Shown here: positions 28,521 to 37,167 of the stretch, in pieces
How the letters are laid out: each line of letters opens with the position of its first letter
Position numbering within the stretch: the stretch's first letter is position 1
Origin: Xaviernesmea oryzae
GTDB lineage: Bacteria; Pseudomonadota; Alphaproteobacteria; Rhizobiales; Rhizobiaceae
Length of the DNA stretch: 64,000 bases
Reading direction: 5' to 3'
Assembly: GCF_900109605.1 (NCBI RefSeq)
Contig: NZ_FOAM01000001.1
Location: 356,064 to 420,063 of the forward strand
Program-made: the position numbers and the translations under genes
Notes under the pieces: model-generated
What the model was told of the DNA's origin: nothing
What the model saw: only the letters and a program-made list of their open reading frames with translations
Database searches by the model: none

Positions 28521-30152
28521 ATGAGACGCGGTCTCGTGCCGGGTCTTCTCACGCTCGCTTTTCTCGTGAGCTTCGTGGGCCTGGCGCTTGTTGCGCTTTT
28601 GTCGGCTGATACCGGTATGCCGAGCCCAAGCGGGGCCTTCGGCGGCCGGTTCGATGTGACGGTCTGGCGAAGCCTGCGCTTCACCCTTTTGCAGGCCGGG
28701 CTGTCGACGCTGCTCTCCGTGCTTCTCGCCCTGCCGGTGGCCCATGCGCTGGCACGACGTCCGCACTTCCTCGGCCGTCTCTGGCTGGTGCGGCTGATGG
28801 CGTTGCCGCTCGGGCTGCCGGCCTTGGTAGCGGCGCTCGGTCTGCTTGGTATCTGGGGGCGGCAGGGCGTGGTCAATCACGCTCTGGCGGCGCTGGGGCT
28901 CAGCGAGCCGATCTCGATCTATGGCCTGTCGGGCATCCTCATCGCGCATGTGTTCTTCAACATGCCGCTTGCTGCGCGCTTGTTCCTGAGTGGGCTGGAG
29001 CGCATTCCCGGCGAGCATTGGCGCATCGCCGCCAATCTCGGTATGGGTTCTCTTTCGCTCTGGCGGCTGGTCGAATGGCCGGTTCTGCGCGGTCTCCTGC
29101 CTGGCGTGGCGGGGCTGATCTTCATGCTCTGCGCTACCAGCTTCACCCTGGTGCTGACGCTCGGGGGCGGTCCGGCGGCGACCACGCTGGAAGTCGCGAT
29201 CTATCAGGCGCTGCGCTTCGATTTCGACCCCGTGCGAGCCATGGCGCTATCGGCCCTGCAGATCGGCGTCACGCTTGGCCTGCTGCTTGCGCTGCGTCTG
29301 GCGGCGCCGGCGCCGGAAGAGGCCACGACGCTCGGCCGCGCCAGCCGCCGCTTCGATGGCAAGAGCCTTGCTCCGAGGATGATCGATGTCGTCATTCTCG
29401 GGCTTGCCGCTGTCTTCGTCGCTGCGCCGCTGGCTGCGGTTGCCGCATCCGGGCTTGCCGCACGACCCTTGCGGCTTTTGTCCGAGCCCGCATTTCAACA
29501 GGCGCTTGCCACCAGCCTGGCGATCGCTGCTGCCTCGGCGCTGATCTGCGTGGCGCTGTCCACATGCCTTGTCACCGCCAGGCTTTCAGCCCTGTCCATG
29601 CGCCGCCGGTCCCTGCCGGCGCGTTTGATTGCCGGAGCCTCGGACGGGGCGGGCTCTCTCGTCTTGCTGGTGCCGCCTGTCGTTTTGGGGGCGGGCTGGT
29701 TCCTGCTGCTGCGCGGCTTTGGCGCCATCGGGCATTTCGCACCGATCATCGTCATTCTCATCAATGCGCTGATGGCGCTGCCCTTTGCCACGCGCATCCT
29801 GTCGCCGGCAATCGCCACCCATCATGCGCGCACCGGCCGGCTGGCGGAAAGTCTGGGACTGGCGGGCTGGAACCGTCTGCGCCGGATCGACCTTCCCTGC
29901 CTCGCGCGGCCGCTGCTAATGGCCTTGTCCTTTGCCGCCGCCCTTTCGCTTGGCGATCTCGGCGCGGTGGCGCTGTTCGGCTCGCAGGATCTGGTAACGT
30001 TGCCCTATCTGCTGTTTAGCCGGCTTGGCAGCTACCGCATCCAGGATGCCGATGCGCTGGCACTTCTGCTTGGCTTGGTCTGCCTGGCGCTAACGATGGC
30101 CGGCACGCCCGGAAGAGGGCACCGGGCCGAACGCGAAGGGAGGCCGATATGA
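28521..30152 (+). CDS. thiP: Thiamine ABC transporter, permease
   Basis: A 543-residue permease with two fused halves of about six helices each. Each half has an inner-membrane-permease EAA-type loop: EHWRIAANLGMGSLSLWRLVEWP and RLAESLGLAGWNRLRRIDLP. This duplicated layout is typical of ThiP. It starts 64 bases after thiB with GGAG upstream and overlaps thiQ by four bases. Confidence 0.95.
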   Translation: MRRGLVPGLLTLAFLVSFVGLALVALLSADTGMPSPSGAFGGRFDVTVWRSLRFTLLQAGLSTLLSVLLALPVAHALARRPHFLGRLWLVRLMALPLGLPALVAALGLLGIWGRQGVVNHALAALGLSEPISIYGLSGILIAHVFFNMPLAARLFLSGLERIPGEHWRIAANLGMGSLSLWRLVEWPVLRGLLPGVAGLIFMLCATSFTLVLTLGGGPAATTLEVAIYQALRFDFDPVRAMALSALQIGVTLGLLLALRLAAPAPEEATTLGRASRRFDGKSLAPRMIDVVILGLAAVFVAAPLAAVAASGLAARPLRLLSEPAFQQALATSLAIAAASALICVALSTCLVTARLSALSMRRRSLPARLIAGASDGAGSLVLLVPPVVLGAGWFLLLRGFGAIGHFAPIIVILINALMALPFATRILSPAIATHHARTGRLAESLGLAGWNRLRRIDLPCLARPLLMALSFAAALSLGDLGAVALFGSQDLVTLPYLLFSRLGSYRIQDADALALLLGLVCLALTMAGTPGRGHRAEREGRPI

Positions 30153-30865
30153 ACGCCGCTCACCCCGCCATTGCGCTGGAGGAGGCCATCGTTGCCTTTG
30201 GCACCCGGCACCTCTCCTTCGACTGCCGTATCGACGCCGGCGGCATCACGGCTGTGCTTGGGCCCTCCGGCTCCGGCAAGTCCACGCTGCTCAACCTGAT
30301 TGCCGGCTTCGAGACACCGGATCGCGGGCATGTCACCCTGATGGGCCAGAGGATGGATGACGTTGCGCCATCGCGTCGGCCTGTTTCGGTGATCTTCCAG
30401 GACAATAATCTTTTCGCCCATCTCGACGTCACGACCAATATCGGCCTCGGGATCGATCCCGGCCTGAAGCTTTCGGCGGATGATCGAGCGCGGATCGGCC
30501 AGGCGCTGGCACGTGTCGGGCTTGCCGACTATGAAAAGCGCAGGCCGCCGAGCCTCTCGGGTGGCGAGCGCCAGCGTGTGGCACTGGCCCGTGCGCTCGT
30601 GCAGACGCGGCCCATCCTGCTGCTGGACGAGCCATTCGCCGCACTCGATCCCGCCTTGCGCGCCGGCATGTCAGCCCTGATCGGCGAATTGCAGGCCGAG
30701 CGGCAGATGACCGTGCTTCTGGTCACGCATCATCCCGAGGATGTGCGCAGGCTTGCCGATGACGTGCTGTTTCTGGAGGAAGGGCGCATCCTCCTGCATG
30801 CACCGCGCGAAGCTTTTCTGCAGCGGCGGGATCTGCCAGCGGTCGCTGCCTTTCTGAGAGATTGA
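30149..30865 (+). CDS. thiQ: Thiamine ABC transporter, ATP-binding protein
   Basis: A 238-residue ATPase with Walker A GPSGSGKST, signature LSGGERQRVALARALV, Walker B ILLLDEPFAALD and the H-loop His in LLVTHHPEDV. It energises ThiB-ThiP. Its ATG overlaps the thiP stop (ATGA), with AAGGGAGG upstream, so the genes are translationally coupled. Confidence 0.95.
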   Translation: MNAAHPAIALEEAIVAFGTRHLSFDCRIDAGGITAVLGPSGSGKSTLLNLIAGFETPDRGHVTLMGQRMDDVAPSRRPVSVIFQDNNLFAHLDVTTNIGLGIDPGLKLSADDRARIGQALARVGLADYEKRRPPSLSGGERQRVALARALVQTRPILLLDEPFAALDPALRAGMSALIGELQAERQMTVLLVTHHPEDVRRLADDVLFLEEGRILLHAPREAFLQRRDLPAVAAFLRD

Positions 30866-30878
30866 GGCCGGTCTCGCC

Positions 30879-30918
30879 AAAGCGTTTCGCGCTCTGTCAG
30901 GGGCGCTCCCGACGCTTT
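30879..30918. terminator. Hairpin between convergent thiQ and the FNR-type gene
   Basis: AAAGCGT at 30879-30885 pairs with ACGCTTT at 30912-30918, with an inner GCGC pairing. It can act for both directions. The T stretch is short. Confidence 0.4.
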
Positions 30919-30979
30919 ACGTCGTTGTTTTGCCGCATGTCGTTATCGCAAGCCACGGCACAGCTTTGCGCGGCATGCT

Positions 30980-31732
30980 TCAGTCCTCGTCGATGGAAAG
31001 CCCGGCAACGGCAATCAGGCCGTTTCGATCGCGGATGTCGACCAGATGCGCTTCCGGCAGCGCGATCAGGCCCTGTATCTTCAGTTTGGTGAAGCTTCGG
31101 CTGACGGTTTCGATCGTCAGGCCAAGATGGTCGGCAATGTCGGTACGGCTCATCGACAGCGCCAACGGATTGTGCGGCTGGCCGTGCCGCTGCAGGCGGC
31201 GTGTCAGCAGCAGGAGAAAGCTCGCCAGTTTCTCCACCGGTGCCAGCCGCCCGAGCATCATCTGGCTTTCGCGCGCTTCCTGAAGGGCTCGGCGGGTCAG
31301 GGCGTAGAGCCGGTCGCGCAGCGCCGGGCTGGACGCCATCAGCGCCTCCATGTCCTTGACGGCGAAGCTGCAAAGCGTGGAAGGCATGACCGCTTCGGCC
31401 GTCTGCGCATAGATCTTGTCGTCGGCCAGACCGAGATAGTCGCCAGGCAGGAGAAAATCGCCAATCTGGCGGCGCCCATCCGGCAGATCGCTCGACAGGC
31501 GCAACATGCCCGAGGTGAGCGTGAAAACGTGACGGCGCGGCGCCCCTTCCTCGATCAGCCTGTCACCCGGCGCGATCGTGCGCGTGCGCATGATCGCTTC
31601 CAACTGTCCGATGTCGTCGTCCGGCAGGGCGGCGCAGATCGACAACTGACGGACCGAGCAACGGGCACAGATTTCCGAATGTGCCTGCGGGCCCGGTCTG
31701 CAACGGGCGGATGTAAAAGGAATGACCGACAT
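30980..31732 (-). CDS. FNR/FnrN-type transcriptional regulator
   Basis: A 250-residue Crp/Fnr-family activator. The N-terminus has Cys11, Cys22, Cys25 and Cys33 (EICARCSVRQLSIC), and the cNMP-like domain adds a central Cys (STLCSFAV). This is the pattern of oxygen-labile [4Fe-4S] FNR/FnrN proteins rather than cluster-free FixK. The recognition helix DIADHLGLTIETVSRSFTKLK carries the E-x2-SR residues that read TTGAT-N4-ATCAA. It probably activates low-oxygen genes such as the cyd locus at 42-50 kb, whose promoter has a perfect box. I see no clear box before this gene itself. Confidence 0.85.
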   Translation of the reverse strand: MSVIPFTSARCRPGPQAHSEICARCSVRQLSICAALPDDDIGQLEAIMRTRTIAPGDRLIEEGAPRRHVFTLTSGMLRLSSDLPDGRRQIGDFLLPGDYLGLADDKIYAQTAEAVMPSTLCSFAVKDMEALMASSPALRDRLYALTRRALQEARESQMMLGRLAPVEKLASFLLLLTRRLQRHGQPHNPLALSMSRTDIADHLGLTIETVSRSFTKLKIQGLIALPEAHLVDIRDRNGLIAVAGLSIDED

Positions 31733-31897
31733 GGCGTCCGGGGCGTGATCAGAAACGTCGCGCGCAGTCTACGTCAGCAAAGGCAAACTTGCCATCCTTA
31801 TGACGCACACGTCGCGCGGATCATGGTGACCGAATGCCGCAGCATAGCGACCCGGTGGTGCTTACGGCGCCCGGCCAAGCCGATTGCCTGCGAAGGA

Positions 31898-34873
31898 TCA
31901 GTCCCCTCCTTCCGCGACGCTTGTTTCCGCCTCGTTGACCATCAGGGAGGCGGCGATGGCGGCGACCAGCCGTTCGGAGTCGAAGGGTTTCATCAGGAGG
32001 ATGGCGCCGGGCTCCGCATCCTCGGGCAGGCGGTCATTGCCCGTGGCAAAGACCAAGCCCAAGGACGGGCGCAATTGCCGGGCCGCGCGTGCGAGCATAC
32101 CGCCAGAGGCGTCCGGCAGGCCGAGATCGGTGACCAGGACGTCCGGATCGGAGGTCTGAAGCTTCCGCTGCGCTTCCTCGGCGCTGCCTGCCTCGATGAC
32201 ATTGTGACCGGCATCTTCGATCATCTCGCGGCTGTTGGCGCGGATCAGGGCATCGTCCTCCACCACCATGACCGTCAGCGTGCGGCTAAGCGCAGGTGCC
32301 GCCAGCGGTCGCGCGGGCGCAGGGCGCGGCGCCTCGGCCTGGTGTCGCTGCGCGCTATTGGCCAGAACATGACGGATTTTCCGCGCCAGCATCTCACGCG
32401 CATAGGGTTTGGAGATGAGTTCCACGTCCGGATCCAGCCTGCCGCCGTGGACGATGGCGTTCTCCGTATAGCCCGAGGTGAAAAGAACGCTGAGTCCGGG
32501 CAGGCGTTCCTTGGCCTTGCGGGCAAGCTCGGTGCTCTTCAGCGGGCCGGGCATGACCACGTCGGTGAAGAGCAGCTGGATGGAGATGCCGCTCTCGATG
32601 ACGCTCAGTGCGTTCTGCGCATTGGTCGCCTTCAGCACGCCATAGCCGAGATCGGTCAGCATCTCGACCACGGTGGCGCGTACCTCGTCGTCATCCTCCA
32701 CGACCAGCACGGTCTCGTTGCCGCCGACCACCGGCCCGCTCTGCACCTCCACCTCGCGGTCTTCCCCCTCGGTGGCGCGCGGCAGATAGATCTTCACGGA
32801 GGTGCCCTGGCCGACCTCGCTATAGATCTTGACGTGCCCGCCTGACTGTTTGACGAAGCCATAGACCATGGAGAGGCCAAGGCCGCTGCCCTTGCCCTCT
32901 GGCTTGGTGGAGAAGAAGGGCTCGAAAACCTGCTCCAGCACCTGGGGCGTCATGCCGCTGCCGGTGTCGCTGACCGAGACGCAGACATATTGGCCGGGCG
33001 TGACATCGCCCTGGATGCGGGCATAGTCGTCATCGAGAAAGGCATTGCCGACCTCGATCGTCAGCTTGCCTTGGCCGTTCATCGCATCGCGGGCATTGAT
33101 GGCGAGGTTGAGAACGGCATTTTCCACCTGCAGCGGATCGACGAAGGAGTTCCAGAGACCGCCGGCCACGACCGTCTCGATCTCGATCGCCTCGCCGAGA
33201 GAGCGGCGCAACAGATCGTCCATGCCAGTGAGGAAACGGCCGATATTGGTGACCTTGGGCTCCAGCGGCTGGCGGCGGCCGAAGGCCAGCAGTTGCGCGG
33301 CGAGCTTGGCGCCACGCGCCACCCCTGCCAGGGCATTGGTTACCCGGCGCTCGGCGCGCTCGTTGCCAGTCACATCCTTGGACAGAAGCTGCAGATTGCC
33401 GGAGACGACCTGCAGCAGATTGTTGAAGTCGTGGGCGACGCCACCGGTCAGCTTGCCGATGGTCTCCATCTTCTGGGATTGCTGCAAGGCCCGCTCGGCG
33501 GCGCGGCGCACGGCGATTTCCTCTTCGACGCGGCCTTCCAGCGTTTCGTTGAGCAGGCGCAACTGCTCTTCGGCCCGTTCACGGTGGCGTATTTGACGCT
33601 CCAGATCGATCGCATGACGGCGCAGAGCGCTCTCGGCCTCGCGCTGTTCCGTGATGTCGGTGTGAATGCCGACCCACTCCGCGATCTCGCCGCCATCATC
33701 GAGGATCGGCACCGCGCGAATGGCGAAGATCCGCCAGGCACCGTCGTGCCGGCGGACGCGGTGTTCCCAGACATAGGTTTCCTTGGCCGCCACGGCGGCG
33801 CGCCAGGTGGCAATCGATGGCTCCCGATCGTCGGGATGCACCGCGTCGGACCAGCCGTAATTCTGGTATTGGGCGAAGCTCTGCCCCGTCAGCGCACCCC
33901 AGCCCGGCTGCTCGCCGAGCATGCGACCGTTGGCGCTATTGGTCCAGAGAATGCCATGCACAGCCTCGACGGCAGCGGCGAAGCGAGCATTGCTGCGCTG
34001 AAGGTCGGATTCCACTTTCTTGCGTTCGGTGATGTCGAGAATGACGATATAGAGCCCCTCGACGGTGCCATCGGCACGGATGTCGGGGACGTAGCGGATT
34101 TCAGCAGCGCGCTCCTCGCCATCCGGCCGCTCGATCAGCGTATCTGTGACGATGGCCTCGCCGGCAAAGCCGCGCTCGATCAGCGCCAGGCGGCGGGCAT
34201 AGAAGGCGTCGCCGATCACCTCGCGCAGGTGGCGGCCGACCACCTCTTCAGGCTTGCGGCCGAACCAATCGATATAGCCCCGATTGGCGAAGCGATAGAT
34301 GCCGTCGCGGCCAACATAACCGACGAGCAACGGCAGCGCATCGGTGATCCGGCGGATCTCCGCCTGGCTTTCGGCCAGCGCCTGCGTGGCGTGCACTTTC
34401 TCCGTATTGTCGAGAACCGTGCAAAGCACGCCATCGACACGGCCGACATCATTGTAAATTGGCGTGTAGAAAAGATCGAAGACCACGTCCTCGGGCTCAC
34501 CGCTGCGGTTGAGCGTCATCTTCTGGTCGCTGAACGACTGGACCTCGCCGCGCGCGCCTGCTTCTAGGATACGGCTGTTCCAGTGCCAGATCTCCGGCCA
34601 GATCTCCTCGACGCGACCACCGAGCGCGCGCGGATGGTTCTTGCCGGCAATGTCGATATAGCCGTCATTGTAGAGCATGATATGCGCCGGACCCCACATG
34701 AGGACCTGGGGAATCGGCGAATTGACCAGTGAATTGACCTTGATGCGCAAGTTCTGCGGCCAGGACGCAATGGGACCGAGCGGAGTCGATGCCCAGTCGA
34801 AGGCCCGTATCAGCGCGCCTGTCTGCCCTCCACCGATCGGCCAGGAGGCCGAGGCGCCCATTTCCAGTGTCAT
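31898..34873 (-). CDS. PAS-rich hybrid histidine kinase with two receiver domains
   Basis: A 991-residue cytoplasmic sensor with no membrane helix. Order: N-terminal PAS-like domain (DWASTPLGPIASWPQNLR), PAS domains at about 165-290 and 300-420, a short coiled coil, HisKA with His481 (GGVAHDFNNLL), HATPase_c (NLAINARDAM, DTGSGM, GSGLGLSMVYGF), receiver 1 with Asp771 (LLFTDVVMPG) and receiver 2 with Asp916 (LVTDLGLPD). Two tandem receivers and no output domain suggest a phosphorelay feeding an unlinked partner. AAGG lies six bases before the ATG. Its signal is unknown; soluble PAS domains suggest a redox, light or small-molecule cue. Confidence 0.9.
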   Translation of the reverse strand: MTLEMGASASWPIGGGQTGALIRAFDWASTPLGPIASWPQNLRIKVNSLVNSPIPQVLMWGPAHIMLYNDGYIDIAGKNHPRALGGRVEEIWPEIWHWNSRILEAGARGEVQSFSDQKMTLNRSGEPEDVVFDLFYTPIYNDVGRVDGVLCTVLDNTEKVHATQALAESQAEIRRITDALPLLVGYVGRDGIYRFANRGYIDWFGRKPEEVVGRHLREVIGDAFYARRLALIERGFAGEAIVTDTLIERPDGEERAAEIRYVPDIRADGTVEGLYIVILDITERKKVESDLQRSNARFAAAVEAVHGILWTNSANGRMLGEQPGWGALTGQSFAQYQNYGWSDAVHPDDREPSIATWRAAVAAKETYVWEHRVRRHDGAWRIFAIRAVPILDDGGEIAEWVGIHTDITEQREAESALRRHAIDLERQIRHRERAEEQLRLLNETLEGRVEEEIAVRRAAERALQQSQKMETIGKLTGGVAHDFNNLLQVVSGNLQLLSKDVTGNERAERRVTNALAGVARGAKLAAQLLAFGRRQPLEPKVTNIGRFLTGMDDLLRRSLGEAIEIETVVAGGLWNSFVDPLQVENAVLNLAINARDAMNGQGKLTIEVGNAFLDDDYARIQGDVTPGQYVCVSVSDTGSGMTPQVLEQVFEPFFSTKPEGKGSGLGLSMVYGFVKQSGGHVKIYSEVGQGTSVKIYLPRATEGEDREVEVQSGPVVGGNETVLVVEDDDEVRATVVEMLTDLGYGVLKATNAQNALSVIESGISIQLLFTDVVMPGPLKSTELARKAKERLPGLSVLFTSGYTENAIVHGGRLDPDVELISKPYAREMLARKIRHVLANSAQRHQAEAPRPAPARPLAAPALSRTLTVMVVEDDALIRANSREMIEDAGHNVIEAGSAEEAQRKLQTSDPDVLVTDLGLPDASGGMLARAARQLRPSLGLVFATGNDRLPEDAEPGAILLMKPFDSERLVAAIAASLMVNEAETSVAEGGD

Positions 34874-34997
34874 GACGCCTTCCCGAGTGGCTGCGACTGT
34901 CGCACAATGCGGCCGTCATCGCTCATGTACTGCATTCGCCGTTCGACAGAAACCGCATTTAAGATGAATTTTTGCGGGGATCGCGCCTCTTCTTTCG

Positions 34998-36134
34998 TCA
35001 TGCCGCGCTCCGCATCGGTTCCTCGACCACTTGGTCGCGGCCTTGGTGCTTGGCGCGATAGAGTGCCCGGTCGGCGCGGCCGATCACCTCGGTCAAGGAC
35101 AGGTCGTCCGGAAGGGAGCCGGAGACGCCGAAGCTGGCCGTCGCCACCCAGTCCTCGCCCAGCATCAACGCCTCCGTCTTGGCGATGCGCAAACGCAACG
35201 TCTGGGACAGGCTTCGGGCCTCGGCGGAGCTCGATCCGGGCAGGAAGGCAATGAATTCCTCGCCACCATGGCGCGCAACCGCTGCCTTTGCCGGCAGGCT
35301 GGCCCGCATCATCCGGGCAAAGGCCATGATCACCGCATCGCCGGCGGCGTGGCCCAGCGTGTCGTTGATCCGCTTGAAATGATCGATGTCGCACAGGATC
35401 ACTGCACCGGATGGCACATGGCCGCGCTCGCCATGCGGCGCCAGCGCCCGCTCGAAGCCACGGCGGTTGAGCAGGCCGGTCAGGGCATCCTGCTCGGCAT
35501 CCTCGCGATAGCGGACGATCCTGTCCCGCGCGGCATGGGCAAGGGCGGCCAGCGCCATGAGATGGCCGAACAGCGCTGCGCAGCCCTGCATGATCATCAT
35601 ATAGGGCGAGTCAGTGAGCGTCGAGGGATCGGCGCCTGCCAGCAGAAAGGTCAAGGTAAGCCGCGTCACGGTTTCAAGCGCGACCAAGCCAGCGCAGGTA
35701 ACCAAGGCTAGGCCGACTGGCGTTTTCGGGCGGCGGATGACGCAAAGGATGGGAACGAGAATGGACAGCGCGCAGGCCAGATCGCTCAACCGGAATTCGA
35801 GCTCCATGTCCTTCAGCACGACGATGACGGCCGCAATCGCGCCATAGGCGATCAGCGACAGGCTAAGCCGAAAGGTGAGGATGCTGCGGCCGGGAAACTG
35901 CGTCATCAGCGCCTGGCCGTAAAAGAAGAAGGCGGAGAGAAACAACGCCTCTGTCAGCAAGGCAGCAACGAGCGGCGGTATGAAGGCCTGTAGCGGCATG
36001 GCAAAACCACAGGCGGCCGCGAGATAGCCCAGACCCCAAAACAGCGCTGGACGTGAAAAGACCAAGCCGACCGATAGCAGCGCAAGGCCGAGAATCATCA
36101 TGGTCAGGGGCAGGATAAAGCCGAGATCGTCCAA
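34998..36134 (-). CDS. Membrane-bound diguanylate cyclase (GGDEF)
   Basis: The 378-residue product has about six hydrophobic helices (residues 1-200) and a GGDEF domain (about 210-370). The active site reads AVARHGGEEFIAFLP, so c-di-GMP synthesis should be possible. The RxxD inhibitory site normally found just before GGEEF is absent (PAKA instead), so feedback inhibition by c-di-GMP is not expected. There is no EAL domain. The start appears to be TTG at 36134 with AGG upstream; ATGs 11-12 codons in lack a ribosome site. It lies 124 bases upstream of the hybrid kinase and may share its transcript. Confidence 0.88.
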   Translation of the reverse strand: MDDLGFILPLTMMILGLALLSVGLVFSRPALFWGLGYLAAACGFAMPLQAFIPPLVAALLTEALFLSAFFFYGQALMTQFPGRSILTFRLSLSLIAYGAIAAVIVVLKDMELEFRLSDLACALSILVPILCVIRRPKTPVGLALVTCAGLVALETVTRLTLTFLLAGADPSTLTDSPYMMIMQGCAALFGHLMALAALAHAARDRIVRYREDAEQDALTGLLNRRGFERALAPHGERGHVPSGAVILCDIDHFKRINDTLGHAAGDAVIMAFARMMRASLPAKAAVARHGGEEFIAFLPGSSSAEARSLSQTLRLRIAKTEALMLGEDWVATASFGVSGSLPDDLSLTEVIGRADRALYRAKHQGRDQVVEEPMRSAA

Positions 36135-36323
36135 AATCGCCTATCCGACAACCGGGGAAATGATTGCCGGAGCTAACAAAACAAAGCTTAAGAAAGCTTG
36201 ATGCCGATGCGTTCAGTTATTGGTAATGCGCGATTTACGGATCAGGCCGAGCCGGAGCCTGAGGATCTGGCGCGGATGCCGCGTCTTGAAGCCGAAAAGG
36301 CCATGTCCAGTACGCCCTATGCA

Positions 36324-36403
36324 AAAGGCCTCCTGATGGCGCGGACGATTGTCCATCAGGAGGCCTTTCAATGTCCGCAGGCCTTTACGGGGGAAAAGGC
36401 CTG
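36324..36403 (-). terminator. Two consecutive terminator hairpins
   Basis: AAAGGCCTCCTGATGG at 36324-36339 pairs perfectly with its complement at 36353-36368. Just beside it CAGGCCTTT at 36378-36386 pairs with AAAGGCCTG at 36395-36403. Read on the minus strand they follow the small secreted gene ending at 36422; the distal hairpin ends in TTTTGC. The shared AGGCCTTT core means the arms can also pair in alternative ways. The rest of 36135-36421 shows no convincing gene. Confidence 0.7.
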
Positions 36404-36421
36404 TTGGACGAAGAGGGTGGT

Positions 36422-36751
36422 TTAAAGCTCCGGGCAGCCACGCATATTGGCAAAGCTGATCCGCTCGGGGCCGCGCCGCGTCATGCCTTCGACCACAACA
36501 CGACGATCGGTCACGCGAACCACTTCCGGGTCACGCAGGCCGGCATCGCGCGCAGCAGCGCGTGCTTCACGCTGGCCACAACGGTCGCGCATGCCGCGAT
36601 CGCCACGGTCGCGATTGTCACGGATAACGGGACGGATGCCGTCGGGACCGACGCGCAATTCAACGTCCTGCGCGAGCGCAGACGTGGCAAAACCGGCGCT
36701 GCCGGCAGCAAGAGCCAGCGCTAGGCTGGCGGCGGTCAGGGATTTCAACAT
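36422..36751 (-). CDS. Small secreted protein, charged, unknown function
   Basis: A 109-residue product with a signal peptide (LTAASLALALAAGSAGFATSALAQ). The mature part is rich in Arg and Asp (RDNRDRGDRGMRDR) and has two cysteines (RDRCGQ and MRGCPEL) that could pair. GAGGAGAG precedes the ATG. It looks like a conserved rhizobial hypothetical; I recognise no domain. It is followed by two strong hairpins and is monocistronic. Confidence 0.78.
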   Translation of the reverse strand: MLKSLTAASLALALAAGSAGFATSALAQDVELRVGPDGIRPVIRDNRDRGDRGMRDRCGQREARAAARDAGLRDPEVVRVTDRRVVVEGMTRRGPERISFANMRGCPEL

Positions 36752-36955
36752 GGCTCTCTCCTCGCGTGCCCGCTTCAGTCAGCCGGGCCAAATGTTCCAT
36801 CGTGCAGCACAAGTGGACGGTCGCCCGGTGCGCGCCGTGCTGAGAATAACTAAATTGCAACAGACCACATATGCTTCCTGCCTCAAGTCGACCGGAAGAA
36901 GATCTGCGTTTGGACGAAGGAAGATCTTCGGCGCATCTTTGTTCCCAAGGACACA

Positions 36956-36989
36956 GAAAAACCCGCCAGTCGACAAGCGCATGGCGGGT
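36956..36989 (-). terminator. Rho-independent terminator of the second ftsK
   Basis: On the minus strand ACCCGCCA (36989-36982) pairs with TGGCGGGT (36968-36961) and runs into TTTTTCTGT. It lies about 180 bases after the stop at 37168 and is the best-formed intrinsic terminator in the window. The remaining bases between 36752 and 37167 show no gene. Confidence 0.85.
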
Positions 36990-37167
36990 GCAGGTGGTTC
37001 TAGGAATGTTTGTGGTTGAGACTTGGCATGAGGCAGGGACAAGTAGCGCCGCTCTTGCAAGGAACGCCGCCTGGCCACCAGCGTCTCATCACACCGCACG
37101 GAAGCGACGATGCGATATGCGCGGCATTGTCGCGCAACGCCGCGCCTCCTCCTCGCTGCGGGGGGAT

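Noticed and set aside
27356..28876. 506-codon minus-strand frame opposite thiB and the start of thiP
   Set aside because: thiBPQ is fully supported on the plus strand and the frame runs through the TPP riboswitch edge.
31046..34567. Long plus-strand frames (599 and 525 codons) opposite the FNR-type and kinase genes
   Set aside because: Shadows of genuine genes with complete domain sets; no ribosome sites or recognisable motifs.
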